From Bowdeniella nasicola (GTDB taxonomy: Bacteria > Actinomycetota > Actinomycetes > Actinomycetales > Actinomycetaceae), in assembly GCA_030537895.1 (NCBI GenBank), contig JAUNVA010000007.1, positions 1-64,000 of the forward strand: a DNA stretch of 64,000 bases, given 5' to 3'. The notes beneath the pieces were generated by a model that was given only the letters and a program-made list of their open reading frames with translations, was not told the origin of the DNA and did no database searches. The position numbers and the translations under genes are program-made. Within the stretch, counting starts at the first letter, position 1, and the number at the start of each line of letters is the position of its first letter. This document shows, piece by piece, positions 43,945-53,486 of the stretch.

Positions 43945-45318
43945 ATGCCAGACATGTCCACGTATATCGACCCGGTGGCGGGAACCGTCTCCGGGCGGAT
44001 CTTCACTGACGAAGATGTCTACCAGCAAGAACTCGAGCAGGTGTGGACCCGCACCTGGGTCTTCCTCGCCCACGATTCGATGCTGGAAAAGAAGGGGTCC
44101 TACATCCAGACCTACATTGGTGAGGATCCAATCGTCGTGGTGCGCCAGAAGGACGGCTCCGTCAAGGCGTTCTTGAATCAGTGCCGCCACCGCGGTATGC
44201 GGATCTGCCGCGCTGACCGTGGGCTCGCCAAGGCCTTCATGTGTTCCTTCCACGGCTGGGCCTACGACCTCGAGGGCAACCTCACCTCCGTCTCCCAGCA
44301 GGACAATTCCTACCCGGAGAACTTCGATCGCTCCAAGCTGAACGCCATCAAGGTGCCGCGGATCGAGAACTACAAGGGCTTTATCTTCGGGTCCTGGGAC
44401 GAGACGATCCCGCCGCTCGAGGAATACCTCGGCAACGCCAAGTACTTCTTCGATGGGTACGCAGACCGCTATCCGGGCGGCATGGAGGCCATCTCCGTGC
44501 ACAAGTGGGTGCTGCCGTCGAACTGGAAGTTCAACGTCGAGCAACCCACCTCCGACATGCAGCACTCCGAAATCTCGCACGTCTCCGCCGTGGAGGCCCT
44601 CGCCTCCGGTTCGGACACCTTCGACCGCAAGGCCAACCGACCCGCGATCCCCGAGGGACGTCAGTTCTTTTCCCCTTACGGGCACGGCGGTGCATTCTTC
44701 GGCGCGCGCGGCAAGGAGCTGCCCAACACCGGACCAGCCCTACTCGCCTGGGAAAACGAACCCGAGACTCGTGAGGCCATCATCGATCGGCTTGGGGAGT
44801 TCCGGGAGGTGCGCGGCCACATGAACGTGTTCCCGAATTTCATGATGCTCGGCAACTACACGTTCCGCGTCACCCACCCCCGCGGCCCGAAGGAAATGGA
44901 GATCTGGTCCTGGGCGTTCGTCCCGAAGGACGCTCCCGAAGAAGTCCGTGATGGCATCCGCAAGGACGTGATGCGGACCTTCTCGCCGGGCGGCATGTTC
45001 GAGCAGGATGACGCCGAGAACTGGGACGAGATGCAGCGTATCTTGCGCGGGCACATGGCCCGGCAGAACAAGTTCACCTACCACATGCGCGGCAAGCCGC
45101 CCGTCGCGGACGAGGACGGCTACCCCGGCGGTTCTTCGGCCCACGTCTATTCCGACAACGCGGCCCTCAACATGTATGGCTTCTACCGCGACCTCATGAG
45201 TGGGGCCAGCTGGGAAGAGCTGAAGAAGATGCGCTCTGGCACGCCTGAAATCGCCGACGCCTACGGCGATGACGGCCAGGTGCTTCCCGAGATCCTCGAC
45301 ACCGTCGGCCAGAACTAG
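43945..45318 (+). CDS. Aromatic-ring-hydroxylating dioxygenase, large subunit
   Basis: This 457-aa Rieske oxygenase alpha subunit activates O2 to hydroxylate an aromatic ring. The Rieske [2Fe-2S] ligands are Cys80, His82, Cys100 and His103 (CRHRG ... CSFHGW); the mononuclear iron ligands are Asp204/His207/His212 region (SDMQHSEISH) with an acidic partner at EQDDAENW (residues 353-360). Length and motifs match group II biphenyl/toluene- or benzoate-type enzymes. ATG 43945 has AAGGAG. First gene of the TetR-controlled operon. No ferredoxin or reductase is encoded beside it. The exact substrate cannot be told. Confidence 0.94.
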   Translation: MPDMSTYIDPVAGTVSGRIFTDEDVYQQELEQVWTRTWVFLAHDSMLEKKGSYIQTYIGEDPIVVVRQKDGSVKAFLNQCRHRGMRICRADRGLAKAFMCSFHGWAYDLEGNLTSVSQQDNSYPENFDRSKLNAIKVPRIENYKGFIFGSWDETIPPLEEYLGNAKYFFDGYADRYPGGMEAISVHKWVLPSNWKFNVEQPTSDMQHSEISHVSAVEALASGSDTFDRKANRPAIPEGRQFFSPYGHGGAFFGARGKELPNTGPALLAWENEPETREAIIDRLGEFREVRGHMNVFPNFMMLGNYTFRVTHPRGPKEMEIWSWAFVPKDAPEEVRDGIRKDVMRTFSPGGMFEQDDAENWDEMQRILRGHMARQNKFTYHMRGKPPVADEDGYPGGSSAHVYSDNAALNMYGFYRDLMSGASWEELKKMRSGTPEIADAYGDDGQVLPEILDTVGQN

Positions 45319-45329
45319 GAGAGACCGCC

Positions 45330-45950
45330 ATGCACATGCACGCCCATGACGACATCGAAGCCGAAGACAATTCCACCGGTGACGCTCACGCCACCCCGCT
45401 GGTGAGCGGAGATATCGAGCGTTCGCTCGCCCGCTTCTTGTACAACGAGGCCGAGATGGTCGATGACCTGCGCTGGGATGACTGGCTCACGATGCTGCAC
45501 GAGGATCTCTACTACTGGGGACCGGTGCGAGAGAACCGCGTCTACCGCGAGCGTAAGTTCGACACCTACGAGAAGGGCACCTCCGTCTACTTCGAGGAGT
45601 CCTACGAGTACATGCGCCAGCGCGTCTTCCGCCTGCAGACCTCCAAGGCCTGGGCTGAGGAGCCGGCCTCCCGCTCGCGCCACATCATCTCGAACATTCG
45701 CGTGGATGCCGTCGCCGAAAACGACCCGGACCTGCGCGAGTGTCTGCGGGGTCTTGAGGCCTACCGGGTGAAGTCCAACATCTTCGTCTACCGCACTCGC
45801 GGGGAACGCGACGAGGACCACATCACCGCCGAACGCCGCGACATCATCGTGCGCGACGACGGTGGCCCGTGGGGCTGGAAGCTCGCCGAACGGGAACTGC
45901 GCTTCGACATGGCGACGATTCTCGTGAAGAACCTGTCGCTGTTCTACTAG
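45330..45950 (+). CDS. Aromatic-ring-hydroxylating dioxygenase, small subunit
   Basis: This 206-aa beta subunit has a cystatin/SnoaL-like fold and no cofactor of its own; it stabilises the alpha3beta3 oxygenase. Typical landmarks are LARFLYNEAEMVDDLRWDDW at the N-terminus and the RSRHIISNIRVDAV region near residue 115. It follows the alpha gene by 11 nt and precedes the VOC gene by 9 nt, in one operon. Confidence 0.93.
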   Translation: MHMHAHDDIEAEDNSTGDAHATPLVSGDIERSLARFLYNEAEMVDDLRWDDWLTMLHEDLYYWGPVRENRVYRERKFDTYEKGTSVYFEESYEYMRQRVFRLQTSKAWAEEPASRSRHIISNIRVDAVAENDPDLRECLRGLEAYRVKSNIFVYRTRGERDEDHITAERRDIIVRDDGGPWGWKLAERELRFDMATILVKNLSLFY

Positions 45951-45959
45951 GGGGAAGCC

Positions 45960-47009
45960 GTGAAGACCACCAAACTGAACCGAATCGGCGTCGTCGTTCG
46001 CGACCTTGAAGAGGCGATGAGCGAATACTCCCGCATCCTGGGGATCGACACCTGGCAGGTGAATGACTTTGATGGCCGTCTCGAGAACTGCCGCTCGCAC
46101 GGACGCATCTCGGCCGGTTCCTACCGCAGCGCACGCGGAACCACGTCCTTTGCGGGCGAGGTGCCGTTCGAACTCGTGCAGCCGACGGACGGGGAGACGC
46201 CGTTCAAAGAATTCTTGCTCACCAAAGGTGAGGGGATCTGCTTCCTGTCGGTCCTGGTGGACGACGCCACCGGCATCGAGGAGCACGTGACGAGTGCGGG
46301 CCTCACGGAGGCGCACACACATCGGATCGATGACGAGGTGACGCGTACCTTCTACGACACGCGCCCCCTGCTGGGCGGATATCTCGTGGAATACACGGCG
46401 ACGACGGGCCTACCGGGCGCCCGCGAGGTCACGCTCGATGGCGCAAGCCTACGCGGCGGACGGGACCCGCTGCCGATGTCGGAGGTCATGCACTTCGGTG
46501 TCCTCGTGGACGATGTCATGGCGGCCCTGCCCTACTACCGCGACGTCTTCGGGATCGAGACCTTTGACATGAAGACGTGGCAGCACGAATTCGGCCGTCT
46601 GGACGATCCGATCTACCGGGGGGCACACGAGTCGACGGGCTATTTCACGGCCCAGGGGTTCGTTGGCGATTTCGGTTTCGAGATTATCCAGGTGAACTAC
46701 GGGGACTGTCACTACAATCGCGAGTTCACGGACCAGCGTGGCGCCGGCATCCACCACATCTTCGGATGGATGACGCGCGATGAGGGCGAGTGGGGGGACA
46801 CGTGCGCACGCGCCGAGGACCTCGGCGTGCCCCTGTGCATGGGTTCCGACCTGCGAGGCGGCGCGGCTGCGTTCGGCTACTGGGATACGTTCTGGGAGCT
46901 GAAGGGCTACCTGGTCGAGGGGGTCATCCGGCGTCGTCAGCCGGATGAGCGCTTCGCGAACCCCGACTGGACCGTCGATTTCACCACCCTGGAGGGAAGG
47001 GCACGGTGA
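45960..47009 (+). CDS. Tandem VOC-domain protein (glyoxalase/extradiol type)
   Basis: This 349-aa protein has two vicinal-oxygen-chelate domains, one starting RIGVVVRDLEEAMSEYS and one starting MHFGVLVDDVMAALPYY near residue 175. VOC proteins bind a metal through His and Glu and act as extradiol ring-cleaving dioxygenases, epimerases or hydrolases. The location in a dioxygenase operon suggests it cleaves or isomerises the dihydroxylated product, but tandem domains with partial metal sites are compatible with several reactions. Start GTG 45960 behind a purine run (GGGGGAAG). Stop overlaps the next start by 4 nt (GTGA). Confidence 0.85.
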   Translation: MKTTKLNRIGVVVRDLEEAMSEYSRILGIDTWQVNDFDGRLENCRSHGRISAGSYRSARGTTSFAGEVPFELVQPTDGETPFKEFLLTKGEGICFLSVLVDDATGIEEHVTSAGLTEAHTHRIDDEVTRTFYDTRPLLGGYLVEYTATTGLPGAREVTLDGASLRGGRDPLPMSEVMHFGVLVDDVMAALPYYRDVFGIETFDMKTWQHEFGRLDDPIYRGAHESTGYFTAQGFVGDFGFEIIQVNYGDCHYNREFTDQRGAGIHHIFGWMTRDEGEWGDTCARAEDLGVPLCMGSDLRGGAAAFGYWDTFWELKGYLVEGVIRRRQPDERFANPDWTVDFTTLEGRAR

Positions 47010-47734
47010 GTCTGCGAATCCTGCACGAGTTCTCCAACCTCGATCTCCTTGACGACCTCACCCGCGAGGCCGCGGCCCTCCGCGGGGAGGAGAACTGCCT
47101 CTCAGCGGAGGTCTACCGCGCCATGGGGGGCGAGGAGCACGGCGCTCTCACGCTCATCTGGCGCGATGAGGTGAGCTATTGGGCACTGTGGGACCGGGTG
47201 CTGACCGGGGCGTACCCCCACCTTGGTTCCCTCGCCCGCTCCGGCGCGATCTCCGGGGAGTTCTACACCCGCGCCCCCTACCGCCTCAGCGGGGGCCGCT
47301 GGGTTCCCGAGTCCGACGCTGAGACGGGCCGCCGGATCGTCTGGCCCGCGCGCGGAGCCGTGCGGATCATCATCCAAGGGGCCTACGAGACCAGCGCGGA
47401 CATGGCGGACCTCACTCGCCTCGAAGTTGAGGAGACACGTCGGGAACACGGCTGCCTCGCCTATGCGTGGATGGCGAACGTGGAACTTGCCGACCACCTC
47501 ATGCTCGTTGAGCTGTGGGAGGACCAAGAGATCTACGATCACCACTGGGAGATCCGCACTCAGACGGCGGATTTCCGTGGAAACTCGGGCCGTAGCCCGC
47601 GTACGCCCGAGCGGGGGCTCGCGACTCGCGAGTTCTACCGGCACGAGGCCTTCACTCATCTCTACGACCGCTGGCAGCCAGCCCGCGTCGAGGACTACTC
47701 CGCGACCGTCGTGTGGGGCCCTCCTGTGGACTAG
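47006..47734 (+). CDS. Double ABM-like (dimeric alpha/beta barrel) protein
   Basis: This 242-aa protein has two stretches typical of antibiotic-biosynthesis-monooxygenase-like barrels: residues 1-100 (LTREAAALRGEENCLSAEVY) and 115-205 (LEVEETRREHGCLAYAWM, MLVELWEDQEIYDHHW). Such domains act as cofactor-poor oxygenases or as sequestering subunits in aromatic metabolism. It is the last gene of the dioxygenase operon and a strong hairpin follows. Function not known. Confidence 0.75.
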   Translation: MSLRILHEFSNLDLLDDLTREAAALRGEENCLSAEVYRAMGGEEHGALTLIWRDEVSYWALWDRVLTGAYPHLGSLARSGAISGEFYTRAPYRLSGGRWVPESDAETGRRIVWPARGAVRIIIQGAYETSADMADLTRLEVEETRREHGCLAYAWMANVELADHLMLVELWEDQEIYDHHWEIRTQTADFRGNSGRSPRTPERGLATREFYRHEAFTHLYDRWQPARVEDYSATVVWGPPVD

Positions 47735-47760
47735 TGCGTTCGGGTCGTGCAGGGACGAGA

Positions 47761-47798
47761 CACCGGTGGGGCGCCACAACTATGGCGCCCCACCGGTG
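47761..47798. terminator. Strong bidirectional hairpin
   Basis: CACCGGTGGGGCGCCA pairs perfectly with TGGCGCCCCACCGGTG around CAACTA, between the converging dioxygenase operon and transporter gene. Confidence 0.85.
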
Positions 47799-47806
47799 TT
47801 GCGTGC

Positions 47807-48787
47807 CTAGTCCTCGTTGACGGGCCGGGAGCGGAAGAACGCCGCGAGCATGGCACCCGAGAGGTTGTGCCACACGGAGAACACCGCGCCGGGCAGCGCC
47901 GCGACGGGGCTCACGAACGTGGCTGCGAGGGTCGTGGCAAGTCCCGAGTTCTGCATGCCCACTTCGACGGCGGTCGCGCGACACGCGGTCTCGCGCTGCT
48001 TGAAGGCGCGGGCAAGCCCGTAGCCGAGTGCGTAGCCGAGGCCGTTGTGCACGATCACGGCCACCATGATGAGACCGGCGGCGGCTGCGATCTTGTCGGC
48101 CGAACCGGCGACGACGGCCATCACAACGCCGGTGATGCCGGCAACGGACACCCATGGCAGGAAGGGCAGAATCGCGCGTACGAAAGCCGGTAGGACGAGC
48201 CGCAACACGAGGCCGGCGACGACGGGTACCAGCACCATCTTCACGATCGACATGGCCATCTCGGTACCGGAGACGTCCATGCGCTGCCCGGCCAGCCACA
48301 GCGCGACGAGCGGGGTGAGCAGCGGGGCGAGCAGTGTCGAGATGGAGGTCATCGTGACGGACAGCGCGACGTCGCCCTTCGCGAGGTAGGTCACGACGTT
48401 CGAAGAGGTGCCGCCGGGCGCGCAGCCGACCAGGATCACGCCGACGGCGAGTTCGGGCGGCAGCCCGAGAGCCGCTGCGATGGCCCAGCCGAGCAGGGGC
48501 ATGATGACGTACTGGGCGACGACACCGAGCAGAACTGGCAGTGGCCGCTTCACCACCAGCACAAAATCCGGCGGTGTGAGTGTAAGCCCCATGGCAAACA
48601 TGATGATGCCGAGCATCGTGGGCACCCACGGGCCGAGCGCCGGCGCGATCGGACCGGGAACGAGGTAGGCGATGACGGCCCCGAGGATGACGAGGAGGGG
48701 GAAGGCCGTCACAGCGACGCGTGCGCTGCGCTCTTCGCGGGGATCAGTCTCGACGGAAGGGACCTGAGGGGTTCCGCTGGTATTCAT
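47807..48787 (-). CDS. BASS-family (bile acid:sodium symporter) transporter
   Basis: This 326-aa membrane protein has about ten helices and the characteristic signature GCAPGGTSSNVVTYLAKGDV and AVEVGMQNSGLATTL. BASS proteins import organic anions with sodium: bile acids, pantothenate or other carboxylates. Its position beside the aromatic dioxygenase operon (convergent) permits a role in uptake of an aromatic acid, which is an inference. Start at ATG 48787 (MNTSGTPQVPS); a longer reading upstream is considered spurious. Confidence 0.92.
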   Translation of the reverse strand: MNTSGTPQVPSVETDPREERSARVAVTAFPLLVILGAVIAYLVPGPIAPALGPWVPTMLGIIMFAMGLTLTPPDFVLVVKRPLPVLLGVVAQYVIMPLLGWAIAAALGLPPELAVGVILVGCAPGGTSSNVVTYLAKGDVALSVTMTSISTLLAPLLTPLVALWLAGQRMDVSGTEMAMSIVKMVLVPVVAGLVLRLVLPAFVRAILPFLPWVSVAGITGVVMAVVAGSADKIAAAAGLIMVAVIVHNGLGYALGYGLARAFKQRETACRATAVEVGMQNSGLATTLAATFVSPVAALPGAVFSVWHNLSGAMLAAFFRSRPVNED

Positions 48788-49031
48788 GAGGCTTGATTGT
48801 GGCGACCTCGTCTCCTCCCCGTCTCCTCCTTCCGCACTGTGAGACTGCGCGCCCACCATTCAGCGCACCTCTCAACGTGAGTGATACCCCTTGGCGCCTC
48901 CCGTGTACACGAGACCGTCGGTCATCGTGTTGATAGCCCGTCCCTGAGATGCGCGCGCCACAGGTGAACGGTGGCCTCCGGCACGCGGCCCACCCCATCC
49001 CCGGTTTGACCGCGGTGGCATACTCGAAGCG

Positions 49032-52000
49032 ATGTCCGAAACCCCCCGCCACCGTCCCTCTCGCCGCGCGCGCAGTGCGCACTCGCGAGGCGGCGACCAC
49101 CCGCGGCGGCGCGGGGGTGACCGTCCCGACGCCACGGGGAGCGGGCGGAAGTCGAGGCGTGGCAAGCGGACCTCAGCGCGGGCTAAGCGGCGCGCGTTTC
49201 GCCCCTTCACCACGGAACAGCTCGAGGCACGCCGCGCCGCCGTCCCGCGGATTACCTACCCGGCCGAACTGCCCGTCACGGCACGCAGAGACGACCTCCT
49301 CGCCGCCATCCGCGACCACCAGGTGGTGATCGTCGCGGGGGCGACGGGTTCTGGCAAAACCACCCAAATCCCAAAAATCTGCCTGGAGCTGGGGCGGGGT
49401 ATCACCGGGATGATTGGGCACACCCAGCCGCGCCGGATCGCAGCCCGGACCGTGGCCGAACGCATCGCGAGTGAGCTCGGGCAAAAGCTCGGGGACACGA
49501 TCGGCTACCAGGTGCGCTTCACCGAGGAGGTGTCGAGCGGAACCCTGGTGAAGCTCATGACCGACGGCATCTTGCTGGCGGAGATCCAGTCCGACCCGGA
49601 CTTGAAACGCTACGACACGATCATCATTGATGAAGCACACGAGCGCAGCCTCAACATTGATTTCCTGCTCGGCTACCTCACGCGCCTCCTGCCACGCCGC
49701 CCCGACCTGAAACTCATCATCACGTCCGCGACCATCGACTCCGAACGCTTCGCCCGCCACTTTGCGCAAATCCGGCCGGCACTACCCGCGAGGCGCACGC
49801 GCCCCGAGACTACCTCGAGCACCCCATCAGACGAGGGGGCCGACGACGAGACCGTCCCCGCCCCCATCATCGAGGTCTCGGGACGCACCTACCCGGTGGA
49901 GATCCGCTACCGCCCACTCGTGCGGGAGCCCGACGAGGAAGGCGAACACGAGGAGAGCATCGACCAGGTCACCGGTATCTGCGAGGCCGTCACCGAACTG
50001 CTGGGCGAAGGTCCCGGCGACATCCTCGTCTTCCTCGCGGGCGAGGCCGATATCCGCGACGCCGATGCGGCCCTGGCCGACCTTCTTGGGCCGCGTTATA
50101 TTCGAGCAGGCCGAGCGAAGGATCGGGGCCGCCATCCCCAGGGCGTGGAAGTTGTCCCCCTCTACGCGCGCCTGTCGGCCGCCGAACAGCACCGTATTTT
50201 CGAGCCACACCCGACCCGACGGATTGTGCTTGCCACGAACGTCGCGGAGACTTCGCTCACGGTGCCGGGCATCCGCTACGTCGTCGACCCGGGCAACGCC
50301 CGGATTTCTCGCTTCTCCACCCGCACGAAGGTGCAACGCCTCCCCATTGAACCAATCAGCCAGGCGAGTGCAAACCAGCGCTCGGGGCGGTGCGGGCGCG
50401 TCGCGGACGGGATCGCAATCCGCCTGTACTCGCAGGAAGATTTCGCCTCCCGGCCCGAATACACCGAACCGGAGATCCTCCGCACCTCGCTGGCGGCCGT
50501 GATCTTGCAGATGGCCTCCCTCGGACTCGGACGCGTCGCCGATTTCCCGTTCGTCGACCCGCCGGACGCGAAGGCGGTGCGCGACGGCGTCCAGCAACTC
50601 ACCGAAATCGGCGCGCTCGCTGACGGCACCCCCGGTTCACCCGCGCGCCTCACGCCCATCGGCCGCCAGCTCGCGCGCCTACCGATCGATCCGAGGCTCG
50701 GACGGATGGTCCTCGAGGCGAAGCGCCTCGGATGCGCCTCCGAAATCATCGTGATCGTGGCGGCCCTGTCCTGTCAGGACGTGCGCGAACGCCCCGCCGA
50801 AAAGCGGGATGCGGCCGACGCCGCACACCTACGGTTTACGGACCCTACCTCTGACTTTCTGGCTTATCTGAACCTGTGGCGTTACCTGCGCACCCAGCAG
50901 CAGCTGCTCGGCTCCTCCGCATTCCGGCGCCTGTGCCGCGCCGAGTTCCTGAACTACCTGCGCCTGCGCGAATGGCAGGACGTGGTGCGCCAGCTTTCCC
51001 AACTCGCCCGTCCCCTCGGCCTGCGCCTGCACCCCCTCGCTCTGCCAAGTTCGCGAGACATTATTGAAGCCGGAGGCGATGTGGCAAAGGCCAGTGCTGC
51101 GACAACCGCCGCACACCACACGGCGAACGTGGACACGATCCACCAGTCGCTGCTCGTCGGTCTGCTCTCAAACCTCGGCTCGTGGGACGAACGTCGCCGC
51201 GACTACCAGGGTGCACGCGGCACCCGGTTCGTCGTCTGGCCGGGCTCGGGCCTCGCCCGTAAGAAACACGACTGGGTGATGGCTGCCGAACTCGTTCAGA
51301 CCTCGCGCCTGTTTGCCCGGACCGTCGCGGCGATCGACCCGGCCTGGGTGGAGGAAGCGGGTGCCCACCTCATCACGCGGCAGTACTCGGAACCCTTCTG
51401 GTCAGCCAAACGTGGCGTCGCGATGATCCACGAGAAGGTGATGCTCTACGGCCTGACCCTCGTCGCCGATCGGCTCGTACCCCTGACGCGCGCGGGCGGG
51501 GAAACCTCCCGGATCGTCGCCCGCGAGATGTTCATCGACAACGCCCTCGTGGGCGGAGACTGGCGCACCTTCCACGCCTTCGACAAACACAACCGGGAGG
51601 CGCTTCGCGAGGCGCGCGCCTTCGCTGAACGCACCCGCCGCCAGGACCTTCTTGCCGATGAGGCCGCGCGGGCGGCCTTCTTCGCCGACCGGATCCCGCC
51701 AGACATCACCTCGGCGCGGCATTTTGATGCGTGGTGGAAGCGCGAGCGACGCGAACGCCCCCATCTTCTCGACTATCCACGTGAGCTCCTGTTGCCAGAC
51801 CTCGATGACGTCGAGGAGGCCGATTTCCCCGAGACGTGGACGCAGGGCGACATCACGGTGCCGCTCAGCTACGAGTTCCGACCGGGGACACGCACGGACG
51901 GAATCACTGTCACGGTACCGGCCGCGGTCCTCGGCCGGCTACACCCCGCGGCATTCACCTGGGTGGTGCCGGGACTGTGGGAGGAACTGTGCGTCGCCGC

Positions 52001-53381
52001 GATCCGGGCCCTACCCAAACACCTCCGCAAACACCTCGTTCCCGCTCCCGCGACGGCCCACACGATCCATTCGCTGCTGCCCGACTGGGAGGAGATGGCG
52101 CGCGGCGTCGACGACGACGGCGCCCCCACCCCAAGCTTCTTCGCCACGTTCGCCCGCCTCGCCGAACAGGTGAGCGGCATTGAGGTCCCGGTCGAGGCTT
52201 TCGACCCGGATCGCCTGCCACCCCACCTGCGCGTCCTCTTCCGCGTGGTGGGGCCACACGGTGGCGTGCTCGCCGAGGGGACGGATCTCGCGGCCCTGCA
52301 GCGCGAACTCGCTCCCGCCAGCCGCCAGGCCGTCGCCTCCGCGGTGCGGGCCGCCTTCGCCCAACCCGAGGAGCAGGAACGTACCCGCACACCCACACGG
52401 GCCCGTCAGCCATCACCGAGCGGTCCGCAGGCCACGCCCACCGCGCCGGCAGCTCCGACACTCCGCGAGGAACTCGGCCTCACCGACTGGCCCGTCGACC
52501 ACCCCCAGCTCCCCTCCCGCGTCGAGACGACAACGCAGGGCATGACGGTGCGCGGCTATCCCGCGCTCGTCGCCGCGGGCCCGGTACCGGGCCACCCGTA
52601 TTCGGCGAACCTCAGAATCCTCACCGATGCGGGTGAGCAGGCCGCCCGGCACGCGGCCGGGGTCGTACGGCTCGTTGCGGCGCGCACGCTCCTGCCGACG
52701 GCGCGGATCACCTCGCGGTGGTCCGGCACCCAGGCGCTCACGCTCGGGGCGAGCCCGCACCGCTCCACCGATGCCCTGGTTGCCGACGCTCACCTCGCAG
52801 CTGTGAAGCACCTGGTCGAGACCGCGCCGCCCGCGGTCGACGGCTCCCCCATGAACGTGACGGACTTTGAGGCGCTCGTCTCCGTCGTGCGCGACGCGGT
52901 CGAGGACGAGGTGTATGCCACCCTCGGCGTCGTCGTCGACATCCTCGAGGCGCACCGCGCCCTTGAAGCCACCGTAAAGGAGCACAGCTCCATGGCGCTG
53001 CTCCACACGATCACGGACGTGCGCGAACAGGCTGCCGATCTCATCTACCCGGGTTTCATCGCAGCAACTGGCCGGGACCGACTGCCCGACATCGTGCGCT
53101 ACCTGCGCGGCGCCGCCGCCCGTCTTACCCGAGCCGCCGAGAACCCGGCCGCGGATCAGGCCGCTGCCTGGCAAGTCACCGAAATGCAGGACGAATATGA
53201 CGAGGCTGTGCGCGCGAGCGAGGCCCTGCCGATCAACCGCGCTCGCGAAGAGGGACTCACGGAGGTGCGCTGGATGCTCGAGGAATTGCGCGTCTCCCTG
53301 TTCGCCCAGCAGCTCGGCACGCGCGGGAAGGTGAGCCCACAGCGGATTCGCCGTCGCCTGGCCCACCTCGAGGACAGCTAA
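49032..53381 (+). CDS. hrpA: ATP-dependent RNA helicase HrpA
   Basis: This 1449-aa DEAH-box helicase unwinds RNA at the expense of ATP. Walker A is GATGSGKTTQ (103-112), the DEAH motif DEAHER lies near residue 200, SATID follows, and the HELICc and HA2 domains are complete; the DUF3418 C-terminal domain (residues about 720 on) is present, with an Ala/Pro/Thr-rich low-complexity linker around 1115-1145. The N-terminus is basic and low complexity (RRARSAHSRGGDHPRRRGGD). A leaderless-like CATACT lies 7 nt before the ATG. HrpA is linked to rescue of stalled ribosomes in E. coli, which may be the role here. Confidence 0.96.
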   Translation: MSETPRHRPSRRARSAHSRGGDHPRRRGGDRPDATGSGRKSRRGKRTSARAKRRAFRPFTTEQLEARRAAVPRITYPAELPVTARRDDLLAAIRDHQVVIVAGATGSGKTTQIPKICLELGRGITGMIGHTQPRRIAARTVAERIASELGQKLGDTIGYQVRFTEEVSSGTLVKLMTDGILLAEIQSDPDLKRYDTIIIDEAHERSLNIDFLLGYLTRLLPRRPDLKLIITSATIDSERFARHFAQIRPALPARRTRPETTSSTPSDEGADDETVPAPIIEVSGRTYPVEIRYRPLVREPDEEGEHEESIDQVTGICEAVTELLGEGPGDILVFLAGEADIRDADAALADLLGPRYIRAGRAKDRGRHPQGVEVVPLYARLSAAEQHRIFEPHPTRRIVLATNVAETSLTVPGIRYVVDPGNARISRFSTRTKVQRLPIEPISQASANQRSGRCGRVADGIAIRLYSQEDFASRPEYTEPEILRTSLAAVILQMASLGLGRVADFPFVDPPDAKAVRDGVQQLTEIGALADGTPGSPARLTPIGRQLARLPIDPRLGRMVLEAKRLGCASEIIVIVAALSCQDVRERPAEKRDAADAAHLRFTDPTSDFLAYLNLWRYLRTQQQLLGSSAFRRLCRAEFLNYLRLREWQDVVRQLSQLARPLGLRLHPLALPSSRDIIEAGGDVAKASAATTAAHHTANVDTIHQSLLVGLLSNLGSWDERRRDYQGARGTRFVVWPGSGLARKKHDWVMAAELVQTSRLFARTVAAIDPAWVEEAGAHLITRQYSEPFWSAKRGVAMIHEKVMLYGLTLVADRLVPLTRAGGETSRIVAREMFIDNALVGGDWRTFHAFDKHNREALREARAFAERTRRQDLLADEAARAAFFADRIPPDITSARHFDAWWKRERRERPHLLDYPRELLLPDLDDVEEADFPETWTQGDITVPLSYEFRPGTRTDGITVTVPAAVLGRLHPAAFTWVVPGLWEELCVAAIRALPKHLRKHLVPAPATAHTIHSLLPDWEEMARGVDDDGAPTPSFFATFARLAEQVSGIEVPVEAFDPDRLPPHLRVLFRVVGPHGGVLAEGTDLAALQRELAPASRQAVASAVRAAFAQPEEQERTRTPTRARQPSPSGPQATPTAPAAPTLREELGLTDWPVDHPQLPSRVETTTQGMTVRGYPALVAAGPVPGHPYSANLRILTDAGEQAARHAAGVVRLVAARTLLPTARITSRWSGTQALTLGASPHRSTDALVADAHLAAVKHLVETAPPAVDGSPMNVTDFEALVSVVRDAVEDEVYATLGVVVDILEAHRALEATVKEHSSMALLHTITDVREQAADLIYPGFIAATGRDRLPDIVRYLRGAAARLTRAAENPAADQAAAWQVTEMQDEYDEAVRASEALPINRAREEGLTEVRWMLEELRVSLFAQQLGTRGKVSPQRIRRRLAHLEDS

Positions 53382-53474
53382 GGGGGCCTCCACACTCACC
53401 CGGCGCAGCTGTCCACCGGGAGTGCGCGGTGGGCCGGCGTGCACAGGGTCCCCACTCGTGCCGGCCCCTCTCGC

Positions 53475-53480
53475 TACGCT
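53475..53480 (+). promoter_or_regulatory. -10 box of leaderless SprT-like gene
   Basis: TACGCT is 6 nt before ATG 53487, with no ribosome-binding site. Confidence 0.55.
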
Positions 53481-53486
53481 GATGAC

